In this document: in pieces, positions 1 to 6,565 of the stretch
Layout: each line of letters begins with the position of its first letter
How positions within the stretch are numbered: position 1 is the first letter of the stretch
NCBI GenBank assembly: GCA_021820165.1
Contig: JAKADW010000077.1
Location: forward strand, 1 to 8,259
DNA from: Bacillota bacterium
Lineage (GTDB): Bacteria > Bacillota_E > Sulfobacillia > Sulfobacillales > Sulfobacillaceae
Length of the DNA: 8,259 bases
Direction: 5' to 3'
Made by a program: the position numbers and the translations under genes
The notes under the pieces: model-generated
Database searches by the model: none
What the model was told of the DNA's origin: nothing
The model's input: the letters and a program-made list of their open reading frames with translations, nothing else

Positions 1-273
1 CGTCATTAACTGCATGATGATGCTGGCATTAATGTACGGAACAATGCTCAGCGCAAAGATGGACAGGGTGGCGGTCGCTCCACCGCTGAACAAGTTTAAC
101 AAGGAGAAAATGGACGCTCCTTGCTTAAACAACTGTTGAATGACCGCCGCGTTCACCCCCGGAATAGGGACGTGCACACCCAGCCGAAAGACTACCAGCA
201 TGGCCAGCGTAAACAAAAGCTTTTTGGTCAGCTGGGAGCCTCTCAGCGCTCCCATCATCGCGTTTTGGGCCAC
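1..273 (-). CDS. secY: Preprotein translocase subunit SecY (3' part outside window)
   Basis: SecY is the channel-forming membrane subunit of the Sec translocon. Only the first 91 codons are visible; a full protein has about 420-440 residues and ten membrane segments. Visible parts are a short cytoplasmic N-terminus and a first membrane segment (about 19-35, LLFTLAMLVVFRLGVHV) leading into PIPGVN. Next is the periplasmic plug region (about 57-70, SLLNLFSGGATATLS), then the start of the second segment with IFALSIVPYINASIIMQL. The start is GTG at 273, immediately after the rplO stop, with GAGGTGG five bases upstream. An ATG pair at codons 6 and 7 has no ribosome-binding site. I worked this frame out directly from the bases. 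Confidence 0.95.
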   Translation of the reverse strand, partial: MAQNAMMGALRGSQLTKKLLFTLAMLVVFRLGVHVPIPGVNAAVIQQLFKQGASIFSLLNLFSGGATATLSIFALSIVPYINASIIMQLMT

Positions 274-711
274 CTAAACCACCTCGGCCCGTCCCGAAGC
301 CGCCTCAATCTTTTCCTTGGCAGACTTAGAGAACGCGTTCGCCTGAACCGTCAGGGCCCGATCAACGTCACCATCGCCTAAGACTTTGACGGGCAGGTTG
401 CGCCGCACTAAGCGGGCTTCTTTCAGGAGACCGATGGTCACAACGGTGTCAGGGGCGAATTGGTTCAAATCGCCGAGGTTGACCACCTCATACTCAACCC
501 GAAATGGGTTCTTAAACCCACGCTTCGGTAACCGACGCTGCAAAGGCATTTGACCGCCTTCAAAGCCCGGACGAATGCGCCCACCGGCCCGGGCCTTTTG
601 GCCTTTGTGCCCGCGCCCTGCCGTCTTGCCAAGGCCGGAACCCAGTCCGCGACCACGGCGGGTCTTTTTTTGATGCGATCCCGCGGCCGGTCGCAAATCA
701 TTCAGTCGCAT
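274..711 (-). CDS. rplO: 50S ribosomal protein L15
   Basis: L15 is a 23S rRNA binder with a long, basic, glycine-rich N-terminal extension that reaches into the subunit core. The 145-residue length is typical. The first 60 residues show the hallmark [42 protein letters not shown], then [18 protein letters not shown]. The C-terminal domain includes VNLGDLNQF and [40 protein letters not shown]. The ATG directly follows the rpmD TAG, and the TAG stop directly precedes the secY GTG. Translation of rpmD, rplO and secY is therefore probably coupled. Confidence 0.98.
   Translation of the reverse strand: MRLNDLRPAAGSHQKKTRRGRGLGSGLGKTAGRGHKGQKARAGGRIRPGFEGGQMPLQRRLPKRGFKNPFRVEYEVVNLGDLNQFAPDTVVTIGLLKEARLVRRNLPVKVLGDGDVDRALTVQANAFSKSAKEKIEAASGRAEVV
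279..285 (-). promoter_or_regulatory. Ribosome-binding site deciding the secY GTG start
   Basis: GAGGTGG on the minus strand lies five bases before the GTG at 273, inside the last codons of rplO (Glu-Val-Val). It favours the GTG over the ATG pair five codons downstream, which has only GTGGCCCAAAACGCG before it. Confidence 0.75.
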
Positions 712-906
712 CTAATTGTTTCCCTCCTCAACCTCTTCCACGCGAACTAGATGGCGTACCTTGTGCACCATGCCGCGAATTGAGGGATTGTCCTCTTTCT
801 CTACCGTCCGCCACATTTTGCCCAGTCCCAAGGACTTGACGGTGGCTTTTTGGTCCTTAGCGTAGCCGATCGGGCTCTTCACCAAGGTGATGCGGAGTTT
901 AGCCAT
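712..906 (-). CDS. rpmD: 50S ribosomal protein L30
   Basis: L30 is a small large-subunit protein absent from some bacterial groups. The 64-residue product is a few residues longer than the usual 58-61. It shows [56 protein letters not shown], the full family fold. The extra residues are the acidic-polar tail EEGNN. The codons for EEG form the GAGGAGGG ribosome-binding site of rplO, which may explain the tail. The ATG at 906 overlaps the last codons of rpsE and is served by GGGAGGGG. Its TAG stop abuts the rplO ATG with no gap. Confidence 0.96.
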   Translation of the reverse strand: MAKLRITLVKSPIGYAKDQKATVKSLGLGKMWRTVEKEDNPSIRGMVHKVRHLVRVEEVEEGNN

Positions 907-1432
907 GATGCGCCCCTCCCAATACCTGTTGCAAGGTTAGCCCGCGAAGTTTGGCCACGTGATGGGCACTCTTGAGCTGTTTCAAGCCTTCCATAGTGGC
1001 CGCCACGACGTTGTTGGGATTGGAGGTGCCGAGCGACTTGGTGAGCACATCGCGCACTCCTGCCAACTCCAAGACCGCACGCACGGCGCCACCCGCAATA
1101 ACCCCGGTACCGGGTGCGGCCGGCTTAATGAGAACCCGACCCGAACCAAAGGTGCCGATGACCTGGTGAGGGACCGTTGTCCCCAGCCGGGGCATCGTAA
1201 TCATATGCTTTTTCGCGTCCTCAATACCTTTACGAATCGCTTCCGGAATTTCGGCCGCCTTCCCCAGACCGACCCCGACTTTGCCGTCCTCGTCACCGAC
1301 AACGACCAGGGCGCTGAAGCTAAAGCGGCGTCCGCCCTTAACCACTTTGGCCACACGATTGATGGCCACAACCTTTTCCTTGTACTCGCCGGCGCGCCTA
1401 TCGTCGCCGGGTTGATTTTGCCCGCGTGCCAT
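899..1432 (-). CDS. rpsE: 30S ribosomal protein S5
   Basis: S5 is at the mRNA entry side of the 30S subunit and affects decoding accuracy. The 177-residue product has an N-terminal double-stranded-RNA-binding-like domain (about 16-80), including [30 protein letters not shown]. Substitutions in the loop around residues 24-36 give spectinomycin resistance in other bacteria; the KGGRRFSF loop here looks like the common susceptible form. The C-terminal domain (about 90-160) has [43 protein letters not shown]. The ATG follows AAGGGGG. The end overlaps rpmD by eight bases, and its codons for LGGAH carry the rpmD ribosome-binding site. Confidence 0.98.
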   Translation of the reverse strand: MARGQNQPGDDRRAGEYKEKVVAINRVAKVVKGGRRFSFSALVVVGDEDGKVGVGLGKAAEIPEAIRKGIEDAKKHMITMPRLGTTVPHQVIGTFGSGRVLIKPAAPGTGVIAGGAVRAVLELAGVRDVLTKSLGTSNPNNVVAATMEGLKQLKSAHHVAKLRGLTLQQVLGGAHHG

Positions 1433-1447
1433 AATAGCCCCCTTGAA

Positions 1448-1813
1448 TTAAAAGTCTAAGCCGGCTTCGCGCGCTGCGTCGGCCAAGGCCTTGACACGCC
1501 CGTGATACCGGTAGCCGCCGCGATCGAATACCACCTGTTTCACACCGTGCTCAATAGCCCGTTCAGCAACCAGCCGACCCACTTCACGCGCCTTGTCGAC
1601 CGTCAATCGCCCCGGTTTCGCCTTGAGACCCGCTTCCAAGGTGGAAGCCGCCGCAATCGTGCGACCCTCACTGTCATCAATAATCTGGGCGTAAATGTTC
1701 AAATTCGATCGAAAGACATTAAGGCGCGGTCGCAGAGACGTCCCATGCACTTTCGCGCGAATCCGTAAATGACGCTTTTTGCGCGCCGCGTTCCTGTCAA
1801 ATCGCCTATACAC
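1448..1813 (-). CDS. rplR: 50S ribosomal protein L18
   Basis: L18 binds 5S rRNA with L5 and helps anchor it in the central protuberance. Starting at GTG 1813 the product has 121 residues, matching the usual 120 or so. Conserved stretches are [41 protein letters not shown] (about 8-48) and [28 protein letters not shown] at the C-terminus. The frame is open upstream to 2002, but that part runs through rplF in another frame, is rich in Arg, Ser and Pro, and is not L18-like. GAGGG seven bases before the GTG, overlapping the rplF stop, supports the shorter start. Ends in TAA. Confidence 0.96.
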   Translation of the reverse strand: MYRRFDRNAARKKRHLRIRAKVHGTSLRPRLNVFRSNLNIYAQIIDDSEGRTIAAASTLEAGLKAKPGRLTVDKAREVGRLVAERAIEHGVKQVVFDRGGYRYHGRVKALADAAREAGLDF

Positions 1814-1820
1814 GCCTAAT

Positions 1821-1826
1821 CCCTCA
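1821..1826 (-). promoter_or_regulatory. Ribosome-binding site deciding the rplR GTG start
   Basis: TGAGGG on the minus strand combines the rplF TGA stop with a GAGGG core, seven bases before the rplR GTG at 1813. It sets the start of L18 in a frame that is open for another 189 bases upstream. Confidence 0.7.
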
Positions 1827-2363
1827 CTTCTTTCCGGTCTTTCCGACCTTACGCCGGATGCGTTCACCCTTATAGTGAATTCCCTTGCCCTTATAGGGCT
1901 CGGGCGGCCTGACGCCCCGAATCTTGGCCGCAATCTCGCCCACCACTTCGCGATTGTAACCCTTGACCAACACATTGGTCGGGTTGGGCACGTCAAACTC
2001 AATGCCCTCGGGCGGATCGATGTGAACGGGGTGCGAGTAGCCTACCGTCAACACAAGCCGCTGGCCCTGTTTGGCGGCACGATATCCCACACCGGCCAGT
2101 TCTAGATGCTTCTCGAATCCCTTCGACACGCCCTCCACCATATTGGCAATGAGGGTACGCGACAATCCCCATTGCGCCCGGGCCGTGCCACCCTCATTCG
2201 CCGGCATCACCTGGATGATGTTGTCGGCCATGGTAATGTTGACTTCGGGACGGAGCGTCCGTTCCAGGGTGCCCTTGGCTCCCTTGACCCGCACGGTTTG
2301 CCCGTTTAGCGTCACTTCCACGCCGGCCGGTACCGTAATCGGTTGTTTGCCTATCCGAGACAT
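1824..2363 (-). CDS. rplF: 50S ribosomal protein L6
   Basis: L6 lies near the sarcin-ricin loop and the factor-binding region of the large subunit and matures late. The 179-residue length is normal. The product starts [17 protein letters not shown] and contains two tandem, related alpha/beta domains (about 1-80 and 85-175). Conserved segments are [30 protein letters not shown] at the domain junction and [41 protein letters not shown] at the C-terminus. The ATG follows GGGGAGGAAAG. The TGA stop forms part of the TGAGGG ribosome-binding site of rplR. Confidence 0.98.
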   Translation of the reverse strand: MSRIGKQPITVPAGVEVTLNGQTVRVKGAKGTLERTLRPEVNITMADNIIQVMPANEGGTARAQWGLSRTLIANMVEGVSKGFEKHLELAGVGYRAAKQGQRLVLTVGYSHPVHIDPPEGIEFDVPNPTNVLVKGYNREVVGEIAAKIRGVRPPEPYKGKGIHYKGERIRRKVGKTGKK

Positions 2364-2390
2364 ACTTCTTTCCTCCCCTAACCGGGCATT

Positions 2391-2783
2391 CTACCACACA
2401 TAGCAGAGAACTTCGCCGCCGATATGCTCTTCTTTCGCCTGCTTCTCGGTCATGATGCCCCGGGACGTGGATAGCACCGCGATACCCAAACCACCCAAAA
2501 CGCGGGGTAACTCATCATGTCCCGCATACACGCGCAGTCCCGGACGGCTGATACGCTTCAACCCGGTAATCACCCGCTCCCGGTTGGCGCCATACTTTAA
2601 ATGCACCCGCAACATACCCTGCTTGCCGTCCTCCACGAGCTCGTAATCCCGGATATAGCCCTCCTGTTTCAGAATCTGGGCCAGCGCTCGCTTCATGCGA
2701 GATGCCGGAATATCCACGACCTCACGATACACAACATTGGCGTTGCGAATGCGGGTCAACATGTCCGCAATCGGATCAGTCAC
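2391..2783 (-). CDS. rpsH: 30S ribosomal protein S8
   Basis: S8 is a primary 16S rRNA binder in the 30S body, and in E. coli it represses the spc operon. The 130-residue product starts [15 protein letters not shown], diagnostic of the family, and ends with [35 protein letters not shown], which contains the conserved STS-G rRNA-binding segment. The start is GTG at 2783, preceded six bases upstream by a perfect AGGAGG. It lies 21 bases after rpsN. The E. coli type S8 operator sits at the L5 start; I did not identify a matching structure here. Ends in TAG. Confidence 0.97.
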   Translation of the reverse strand: MTDPIADMLTRIRNANVVYREVVDIPASRMKRALAQILKQEGYIRDYELVEDGKQGMLRVHLKYGANRERVITGLKRISRPGLRVYAGHDELPRVLGGLGIAVLSTSRGIMTEKQAKEEHIGGEVLCYVW

Positions 2784-2789
2784 GACGAT

Positions 2790-2795
2790 CCTCCT
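2790..2795 (-). promoter_or_regulatory. Ribosome-binding site for rpsH GTG start
   Basis: A perfect AGGAGG lies six bases before the GTG at 2783. It is the end of an 11-base string, GAGAGAGGAGG, that recurs exactly before rplX. Confidence 0.8.
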
Positions 2796-2804
2796 CTCTC
2801 AAAG

Positions 2805-2990
2805 TTACCAGCTTGCCTTGCGCACCCCAGGGATTTCCCCTTGATGCGCGAGCTGTCGAAAGCACAGGCGACAGAGCCCGAAATCCCGAAGATATCCGTG
2901 GGGCCGTCCGCACAACTGGCAACGGTGGTACTTCCGCACGCCAAACTTAGGCTTCCTCTTGGCCTTCGCAATCAATGACTTTTTGGCCAT
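2805..2990 (-). CDS. rpsN: 30S ribosomal protein S14, zinc-binding type
   Basis: S14 is a late-assembling head protein of the small subunit. The 61-residue length and the four cysteines C24/C27 and C40/C43 (CQLC and CRLC) define the short zinc-binding form, called rpsZ or rpsN1 in some annotations. The longer E. coli form of about 100 residues lacks these cysteines. The product starts [24 protein letters not shown] and ends with [11 protein letters not shown], both standard. The ATG at 2990 follows AAGGAGG. Bacteria with this form may carry a zinc-free paralogue elsewhere, used under zinc starvation; none is in this window. Confidence 0.97.
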   Translation of the reverse strand: MAKKSLIAKAKRKPKFGVRKYHRCQLCGRPHGYLRDFGLCRLCFRQLAHQGEIPGVRKASW

Positions 2991-3001
2991 AATCGACCTC
3001 C

Positions 3002-3556
3002 TTATCGGTGCTGTTGCAAAGGCATCCCCAACATGGTGAGCAACACCTGCGCCTCTTCGTCGGTGTTGGCTGTTGTCACCAAAGTGATGTCCATGCCGCG
3101 CAATTTGTCTACCTTGTCGTACTCAATCTCGGGGAAGATGATTTGCTCACGGATCCCGAGGGTATAGCTACCGCGTCCATCAAAGCCCCTGGTGGACAAC
3201 CCGCGAAAGTCTCGGACACGGGGAAGCGCGATGTAAAAGAGCTTCTCTAAAAAGTCATACATGCGCTGCCCACGCAGTGTCACCTTGGCCCCAATCGGCA
3301 TCCCCTCACGAATCTTAAAGCTCGCGATCGATTTCTTGGCCCGGGTCACCAACGGCTTTTGCCCCGTAATGCGGGTCAGGTCCTCTACCGCCGAGTCCAG
3401 TGCCTTGGAGTTGCCGACCGCATCCCCGACGCCCATATTGACCACAATCTTGGCCACCTTAGGCACTTCCATGGGGTTCTTGTAGTGAAATCGCTCCATC
3501 AGCGCAGGAATAACCTCTTGCTGATAGCGCTCCTTCAATGCCGACTCAATTGCCAT
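3002..3556 (-). CDS. rplE: 50S ribosomal protein L5
   Basis: L5 binds 5S rRNA with L18 and forms part of the central protuberance, touching the P-site tRNA. From ATG at 3556 the product has 184 residues, a little above the usual 179-180. It begins [46 protein letters not shown]. Later come [62 protein letters not shown] and a conserved [20 protein letters not shown] ending. The frame stays open upstream to 3670, but that part overlaps rplX and is unlike L5. The ribosome-binding site (AAGGA, eleven bases upstream) is weaker than most here. It lies 23 bases after rplX. Confidence 0.97.
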   Translation of the reverse strand: MAIESALKERYQQEVIPALMERFHYKNPMEVPKVAKIVVNMGVGDAVGNSKALDSAVEDLTRITGQKPLVTRAKKSIASFKIREGMPIGAKVTLRGQRMYDFLEKLFYIALPRVRDFRGLSTRGFDGRGSYTLGIREQIIFPEIEYDKVDKLRGMDITLVTTANTDEEAQVLLTMLGMPLQQHR

Positions 3557-3579
3557 CGTCTCTTTGTTCCTTTCCGCGC

Positions 3580-3891
3580 TTAATCCAGCGTTGCTCCACA
3601 ATGCTTGCAAGCCCGTGCCTTCTTGCCGTTGTCGAGAAACTTGTGGGCAATGCGGGTTGGCTTCTTGCAAGACTTGCAGATCAGCATCACGTTTGAGGCG
3701 TGAATCGGCGCCTCCTTGGTAATGATGCCGCCTTCTGGGAAATCAGGCGTCGGCTTCTGGTGGCGCTTCACCAAATTAACCTTCTCCACAATCACGCGAT
3801 TTTCTTTCGGCATCGCCTGAATGATCTCGCCTTCTTTACCCTTGTCGCGTCCTGCCAGCACTTTGACGGTGTCGCCTTTCTTTACGTGCAC
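3580..3891 (-). CDS. rplX: 50S ribosomal protein L24 with zinc ribbon
   Basis: L24 is an assembly initiator for the large subunit and lies near the tunnel exit. The 103-residue product has the N-terminal KOW motif, [22 protein letters not shown] (about residues 3-24), then [14 protein letters not shown] and [17 protein letters not shown]. The C-terminal part has two Cys-X2-Cys pairs, C72/C75 and C95/C98, which form a probable zinc ribbon found in many but not all bacterial L24 proteins. The start is GTG at 3891, chosen because AGGAGG lies eight bases upstream and HVKKGD matches the family start. Ends in TAA, 23 bases before rplE. Confidence 0.97.
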   Translation of the reverse strand: MHVKKGDTVKVLAGRDKGKEGEIIQAMPKENRVIVEKVNLVKRHQKPTPDFPEGGIITKEAPIHASNVMLICKSCKKPTRIAHKFLDNGKKARACKHCGATLD

Positions 3892-3899
3892 CTGAGGCC

Positions 3900-3905
3900 C
3901 CTCCT
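3900..3905 (-). promoter_or_regulatory. Ribosome-binding site for rplX GTG start
   Basis: AGGAGG lies eight bases before the GTG at 3891 in the 24-base gap after rplN. The surrounding GAGAGAGGAGG is identical to the string before rpsH. Confidence 0.8.
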
Positions 3906-3915
3906 CTCTCTCGTC

Positions 3916-4287
3916 CTACAGAACTTCTGGCGCCAACGAGACGATTTTCATGTAATCCCGTTCGCGCAGTTCACGGGCCACCGGTCCAAATATGCGGGTG
4001 CCGCGGGGCTCCTTGTCGTCGCCGCGCAGGATCACTGCGGCATTTTCGTCAAATTTGATATGCGACCCATCGGCACGGTGACAGCCAGTCTTGGTGCGCA
4101 CAATGACGGCCTTAACGACATCGCCCTTCTTTACCACGCCCCCGGGCGAAGCGGATTTTACGGCAGCAACAATGACATCGCCGATGTTACCGTACTTCCG
4201 GTAAGACCCGCCCAATACCCGAATGCACATGATTTCCTTCGCGCCCGTGTTGTCCGCAACCTGGAGCCGCGTCTGTGGCTGGATCAT
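3916..4287 (-). CDS. rplN: 50S ribosomal protein L14
   Basis: L14 is a beta-barrel protein at the subunit interface that contributes to intersubunit contacts and is a binding site for the silencing factor RsfS in many bacteria. The 123-residue length is typical. It starts [27 protein letters not shown], a highly conserved N-terminus, and continues with [29 protein letters not shown] and [30 protein letters not shown]. The ATG follows AAGGAGGGTGA with a seven-base spacer, one of the closest matches to the 16S rRNA tail in the window. It opens the spc part of the cluster. Confidence 0.98.
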   Translation of the reverse strand: MIQPQTRLQVADNTGAKEIMCIRVLGGSYRKYGNIGDVIVAAVKSASPGGVVKKGDVVKAVIVRTKTGCHRADGSHIKFDENAAVILRGDDKEPRGTRIFGPVARELRERDYMKIVSLAPEVL

Positions 4288-4317
4288 CGGTCACCCTCCT
4301 TCCCGAAAAGTTCTTTC

Positions 4318-4581
4318 CTAGTCTTGCTGGTGGCCTAATATTGCCACGACTCGCCAGTTCTTGTCCTTGGACAACGGCCGCGTCTCCTCGATGCGAACCC
4401 GATCGCCCACGCGGCACCGATTCTCCTCATCGTGAGCCTTATACCGCTTGGTACGGCGGATCCGCCGACCGTACATTGGATGGGTGACCAGTGATTCTAC
4501 CGCGACCACCACGGTCTTCTGCATTTTGTCGCTCACCACGACGCCTTCACGCACTTTGCGCTTGGTTCCCGTCTCAGCCAT
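4318..4581 (-). CDS. rpsQ: 30S ribosomal protein S17
   Basis: S17 is a primary 16S rRNA binder with an OB fold that helps nucleate 30S body assembly. The 87-residue product shows [21 protein letters not shown] (about residues 9-29) and [49 protein letters not shown] (about 34-82), which cover the conserved core. It lies ten bases after rpmC and 30 bases before rplN; that 30-base spacer is the longest in the window. This gene is conventionally the last of the S10 operon, but no terminator-like hairpin is seen after it, so transcription probably continues into the spc genes. Confidence 0.97.
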   Translation of the reverse strand: MAETGTKRKVREGVVVSDKMQKTVVVAVESLVTHPMYGRRIRRTKRYKAHDEENRCRVGDRVRIEETRPLSKDKNWRVVAILGHQQD

Positions 4582-4591
4582 GTTTCCCCCC
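4582..4591 (-). promoter_or_regulatory. G-run ribosome-binding spacer before rpsQ
   Basis: The whole ten-base gap between rpmC and rpsQ reads GGGGGGAAAC. With the last base of the TAG stop this makes seven consecutive G residues. It differs at one base from the spacer before rpsC. A run of G is a poorer match to the 16S rRNA tail than GGAGG but can still pair with CCUCC in part. Confidence 0.65.
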
Positions 4592-4795
4592 CTATCTCAC
4601 GTTCTCGTGGAGCTCGCGCTCTCGGAGAATGGTGTGCACCCGCGCAATGTCCTTTTTCACCTGACGGATGCGCATGGGGTTTTCCAGCTGAGCCGTAGCC
4701 AGTTGAAAGCGCAGACGGAAAAGCTGCTCCTTCAGAGACTTCAGTTGCGCGGTGAGCTCGTCCTGGCTCATGTCTCGGAGTTCTTTAGGCTTCAT
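4592..4795 (-). CDS. rpmC: 50S ribosomal protein L29
   Basis: L29 is a small two-helix protein near the tunnel exit, next to L23. The chosen ATG at 4795 gives 67 residues, the usual size, beginning [18 protein letters not shown] and matching the family N-terminus. The second helix shows [34 protein letters not shown], the standard signature. Another in-frame ATG lies two codons upstream at 4801, but it is only three bases from the AGGAG ribosome-binding site, whereas 4795 has nine bases. The open frame extends further upstream, but that part overlaps rplP and is not L29-like. Ends in TAG followed by six more G residues. Confidence 0.95.
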   Translation of the reverse strand: MKPKELRDMSQDELTAQLKSLKEQLFRLRFQLATAQLENPMRIRQVKKDIARVHTILRERELHENVR

Positions 4796-5219
4796 GCGCA
4801 TTCTCTCCTGACTCTTGTCGCTTGACAAAGCGGGTCTGGATTGGGAGCTTGTGGGCGGCCAAACGCATGGCCTCACGGGCCACTTCCTCCGGCACACCCG
4901 ACAATTCAAACAAAATCCGATCCGGCTTCACCACGGCGACCCAAAATTCCACGTTCCCTTTTCCTGACCCTTGGCGGGTTTCAGCCGGCTTCTTGGTCAC
5001 CGGCTTGTCGGGGAAAATGGTAATCCACACCTTACCGCCACGACGAATGTAACGGGTAAGCGCCACACGGGCCGCTTCAATTTGCCGGTCCGTAATCCAC
5101 GCCGGCTCGAGGGCCTGCAGGCCGTACTCGCCGAAGCTTAATGTGTTGCCCCGATGCGCCCGCCCCTTCATCCGACCACGGTGCATCTTGCGATACTTCG
5201 TGCGTTTGGGTTGTAACAC
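4785..5219 (-). CDS. rplP: 50S ribosomal protein L16
   Basis: L16 helps position the A-site and P-site tRNAs and completes late assembly of the large subunit. The 144-residue length is typical. The N-terminus [41 protein letters not shown] is diagnostic. It is followed by [61 protein letters not shown]. The family often has methionine where this protein has glutamine in RQGSGKG, which I take as normal variation. The start is GTG at 5219, one base after the rpsC stop, with AAGGAGG eight bases upstream inside rpsC. The 3' end overlaps rpmC by 11 bases. Confidence 0.97.
   Translation of the reverse strand: MLQPKRTKYRKMHRGRMKGRAHRGNTLSFGEYGLQALEPAWITDRQIEAARVALTRYIRRGGKVWITIFPDKPVTKKPAETRQGSGKGNVEFWVAVVKPDRILFELSGVPEEVAREAMRLAAHKLPIQTRFVKRQESGENAHEA
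4805..4809 (-). promoter_or_regulatory. Ribosome-binding site deciding the rpmC start
   Basis: AGGAG lies nine bases before the ATG at 4795 and only three before the alternative ATG at 4801. It is inside rplP, within the codons for Gly-Glu near the L16 C-terminus. The spacing supports the 67-residue L29. Confidence 0.7.
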
Positions 5220-5220
5220 C

Positions 5221-5895
5221 TTAACGCCCTCCTTCCGACGCGGCGGCCTGGCGGCGATTATGGCTGGGTAGCACTTGACCCTTATAGACCCATACCTTCA
5301 CACCAATGATCCCGTAGGTGGTATGCGCCTCCGCAAACCCGTAATCAATATCCGCGCGTAAGGTGTGCAAGGGAATTGACCCCTCCCAAGTCCACTCACG
5401 CCGCGCGATTTCAGCTCCACCAAGTCGCCCACTCACCATAATCTTGATACCCTTGGCATTTTGGCGCATGGCTCGACCCAAAGCCTGCTTCATAGCACGC
5501 TTAAAGCCTATCCGCTTCTCCAACTGAGAGGCTACAGACTCTGCCACCAATTGGGCATCCGTGTCGGGGCTCTTGACCTCGACAATATTCAAATTGACCT
5601 GTTTCTGGCTGAGCTTCTCGAGTTCCTTTTTGAGGGACTCGACACCCACGCCACCTTTACCAATGACCATACCGGGCTTGCCCGTGTGTACGGTCACCTT
5701 CAGCTTGTTGGCCGCTCCTCGCTCAATTTCCACTCGGGAGATCCCGGCATTGTAATGGCGCTTTTTCACAAACCGGCGAATCCGGTGGTCTTCACCAAGA
5801 AGCTCCGGGGTCGTCTTTTGAGTACCGTACCAACGCGAATCCCAACCCTTTACGATACCGAGCCGAAGGCCCTTGGGATGTATCTTTTGACCCAT
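5221..5895 (-). CDS. rpsC: 30S ribosomal protein S3
   Basis: S3 lies at the mRNA entry tunnel of the 30S head and takes part in mRNA helicase activity with S4 and S5. The 224-residue product starts [14 protein letters not shown], the standard N-terminus. A type II KH domain is visible, with the GXXG loop as GKGG at residues 79-82 inside [23 protein letters not shown]. The C-terminal domain follows with [51 protein letters not shown]. The short tail [12 protein letters not shown] is basic and variable, and its last codons also encode the rplP ribosome-binding site. The ATG follows a TAG stop plus a run of G residues. Confidence 0.98.
   Translation of the reverse strand: MGQKIHPKGLRLGIVKGWDSRWYGTQKTTPELLGEDHRIRRFVKKRHYNAGISRVEIERGAANKLKVTVHTGKPGMVIGKGGVGVESLKKELEKLSQKQVNLNIVEVKSPDTDAQLVAESVASQLEKRIGFKRAMKQALGRAMRQNAKGIKIMVSGRLGGAEIARREWTWEGSIPLHTLRADIDYGFAEAHTTYGIIGVKVWVYKGQVLPSHNRRQAAASEGGR
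5227..5234 (-). promoter_or_regulatory. Ribosome-binding site for rplP GTG start
   Basis: AAGGAGGG on the minus strand lies within the Glu-Gly-Gly codons at the end of rpsC; its AAGGAGG core is eight bases before the rplP GTG at 5219. Confidence 0.8.
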
Positions 5896-5905
5896 GCTTC
5901 CCCCC
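5896..5905 (-). promoter_or_regulatory. G-run ribosome-binding spacer before rpsC
   Basis: The ten-base gap between rplV and rpsC reads GGGGGGAAGC and, like the one before rpsQ, follows a TAG stop to give seven G residues in a row. Confidence 0.65.
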
Positions 5906-6259
5906 CTAACCTTGGTGCCGTGGCCGCAGCACCACGGAGATGTGACTGGTCCGCTTCATAATAGGGAACGCCTGCCCGCGGCTTCTGGGATGAATCCGCT
6001 TTAAGATCGGGCCCCCATCGACCCAGATTTCCGCCACGTATAAATCGCGCGGATCGAGGTCATGATTGTTTTGCGCGTTCGCCGCCGCACTCTGGATAAG
6101 TTTGGTGACGATCTTCGAGGCCCGCTTCGGTGTGTGGCGTAAAATAGCCTCTGCGTCGCGCAAGTTCTTCCCGCGCACCAAGTTAACCACAATACGAACC
6201 TTACGGGGAGCGATACGCACGTGGCGTACGTGCGCCCGAGCTTCTGCTGCTTCTGCCAT
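5906..6259 (-). CDS. rplV: 50S ribosomal protein L22
   Basis: L22 contacts all domains of 23S rRNA, and its long beta-hairpin forms part of the exit-tunnel constriction with L4. Starting from ATG at 6259 gives 117 residues. A TTG directly upstream at 6262 would add one residue, but the ATG has the better spacing. Conserved segments are [25 protein letters not shown] (about 7-31), [14 protein letters not shown] (about 56-69) and the C-terminal [13 protein letters not shown] (about 102-114). The hairpin reads [21 protein letters not shown] (about 87-107), where families I remember usually have PRAxGRA; here serine and glutamine replace the alanine and arginine. Ends in TAG, ten bases before rpsC. 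Confidence 0.96.
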   Translation of the reverse strand: MAEAAEARAHVRHVRIAPRKVRIVVNLVRGKNLRDAEAILRHTPKRASKIVTKLIQSAAANAQNNHDLDPRDLYVAEIWVDGGPILKRIHPRSRGQAFPIMKRTSHISVVLRPRHQG

Positions 6260-6267
6260 CAACTCCG

Positions 6268-6273
6268 CCCCCT
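6268..6273 (-). promoter_or_regulatory. Ribosome-binding site deciding the rplV start
   Basis: AGGGGG, sharing its first two bases with the rpsS TAG stop, lies eight bases before the ATG at 6259 and five before the TTG at 6262. A second candidate, GGAG at 6263-6266, is too close to either codon. The ATG is preferred. Confidence 0.55.
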
Positions 6274-6556
6274 ATCGCATGCCGGTCGAGCGCTCGGATT
6301 TATCCGCATGACCCTTAAAGGTCCGGGTTGGTGCGAACTCTCCCAGCTTGTGACCGACCATTTCTTCACTAATGTAGATAGGCACATGCCGCCGCCCATC
6401 ATGCACTGCAATCGTATGCCCAACCATTTCCGGAACAATTGTCGAGGCGCGCGCCCAAGTCTTGACGACTCGCTTTTCATTGCGCGCCTTCTGGGCCTCA
6501 ATCTTTTTCAAGAGGCTTTCCTCAACATAAGGTCCCTTTTTAATCGATCGACCCAT
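6272..6556 (-). CDS. rpsS: 30S ribosomal protein S19
   Basis: S19 is a head protein of the small subunit that pairs with S13 near the A-site finger of the 50S subunit. The 94-residue product starts [20 protein letters not shown], a textbook N-terminus. It continues with [47 protein letters not shown], which covers the conserved rRNA-binding core. The C-terminus [13 protein letters not shown] is basic and unremarkable. The ATG lies nine bases after the rplB stop, preceded by AGGAGG. The TAG stop is followed by a G-rich stretch that supplies the rplV ribosome-binding site. Confidence 0.97.
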   Translation of the reverse strand: MGRSIKKGPYVEESLLKKIEAQKARNEKRVVKTWARASTIVPEMVGHTIAVHDGRRHVPIYISEEMVGHKLGEFAPTRTFKGHADKSERSTGMR

Positions 6557-6565
6557 GGCTGCCTC

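Noticed and set aside
1795..1800. TTGACA hexamer on the minus strand inside rplR, a possible -35 element
   Set aside because: No TATAAT-like hexamer occurs about 17 bases downstream; it is simply part of the L18 coding sequence.
1814..2002. N-terminal extension of L18 into rplF
   Set aside because: The extra 63 codons overlap rplF in another frame, are unlike any L18 N-terminus, and a GTG with a suitable ribosome-binding site gives the normal length.
3557..3670. N-terminal extension of L5 into rplX
   Set aside because: The first 38 residues of the long frame read through the end of rplX and are not L5-like; [11 protein letters not shown] at 3556 matches the family start.
4288..4317. Possible terminator or promoter between the S10-type and spc-type parts
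   Set aside because: The 30-base gap is the longest here but contains mainly the rplN ribosome-binding site, with no clear hairpin plus T-run and no -35/-10 pair.
3700..4338. A 212-codon open frame on the plus strand, opposite rplX and rplN
   Set aside because: It is antisense to conserved ribosomal genes and shows no family signature; it is best explained as a chance open frame.
4796..4909. N-terminal extension of L29 into rplP
   Set aside because: The added residues are Cys, Trp and Pro rich and overlap rplP; the ATG at 4795 has proper ribosome-binding site spacing and gives the usual size.
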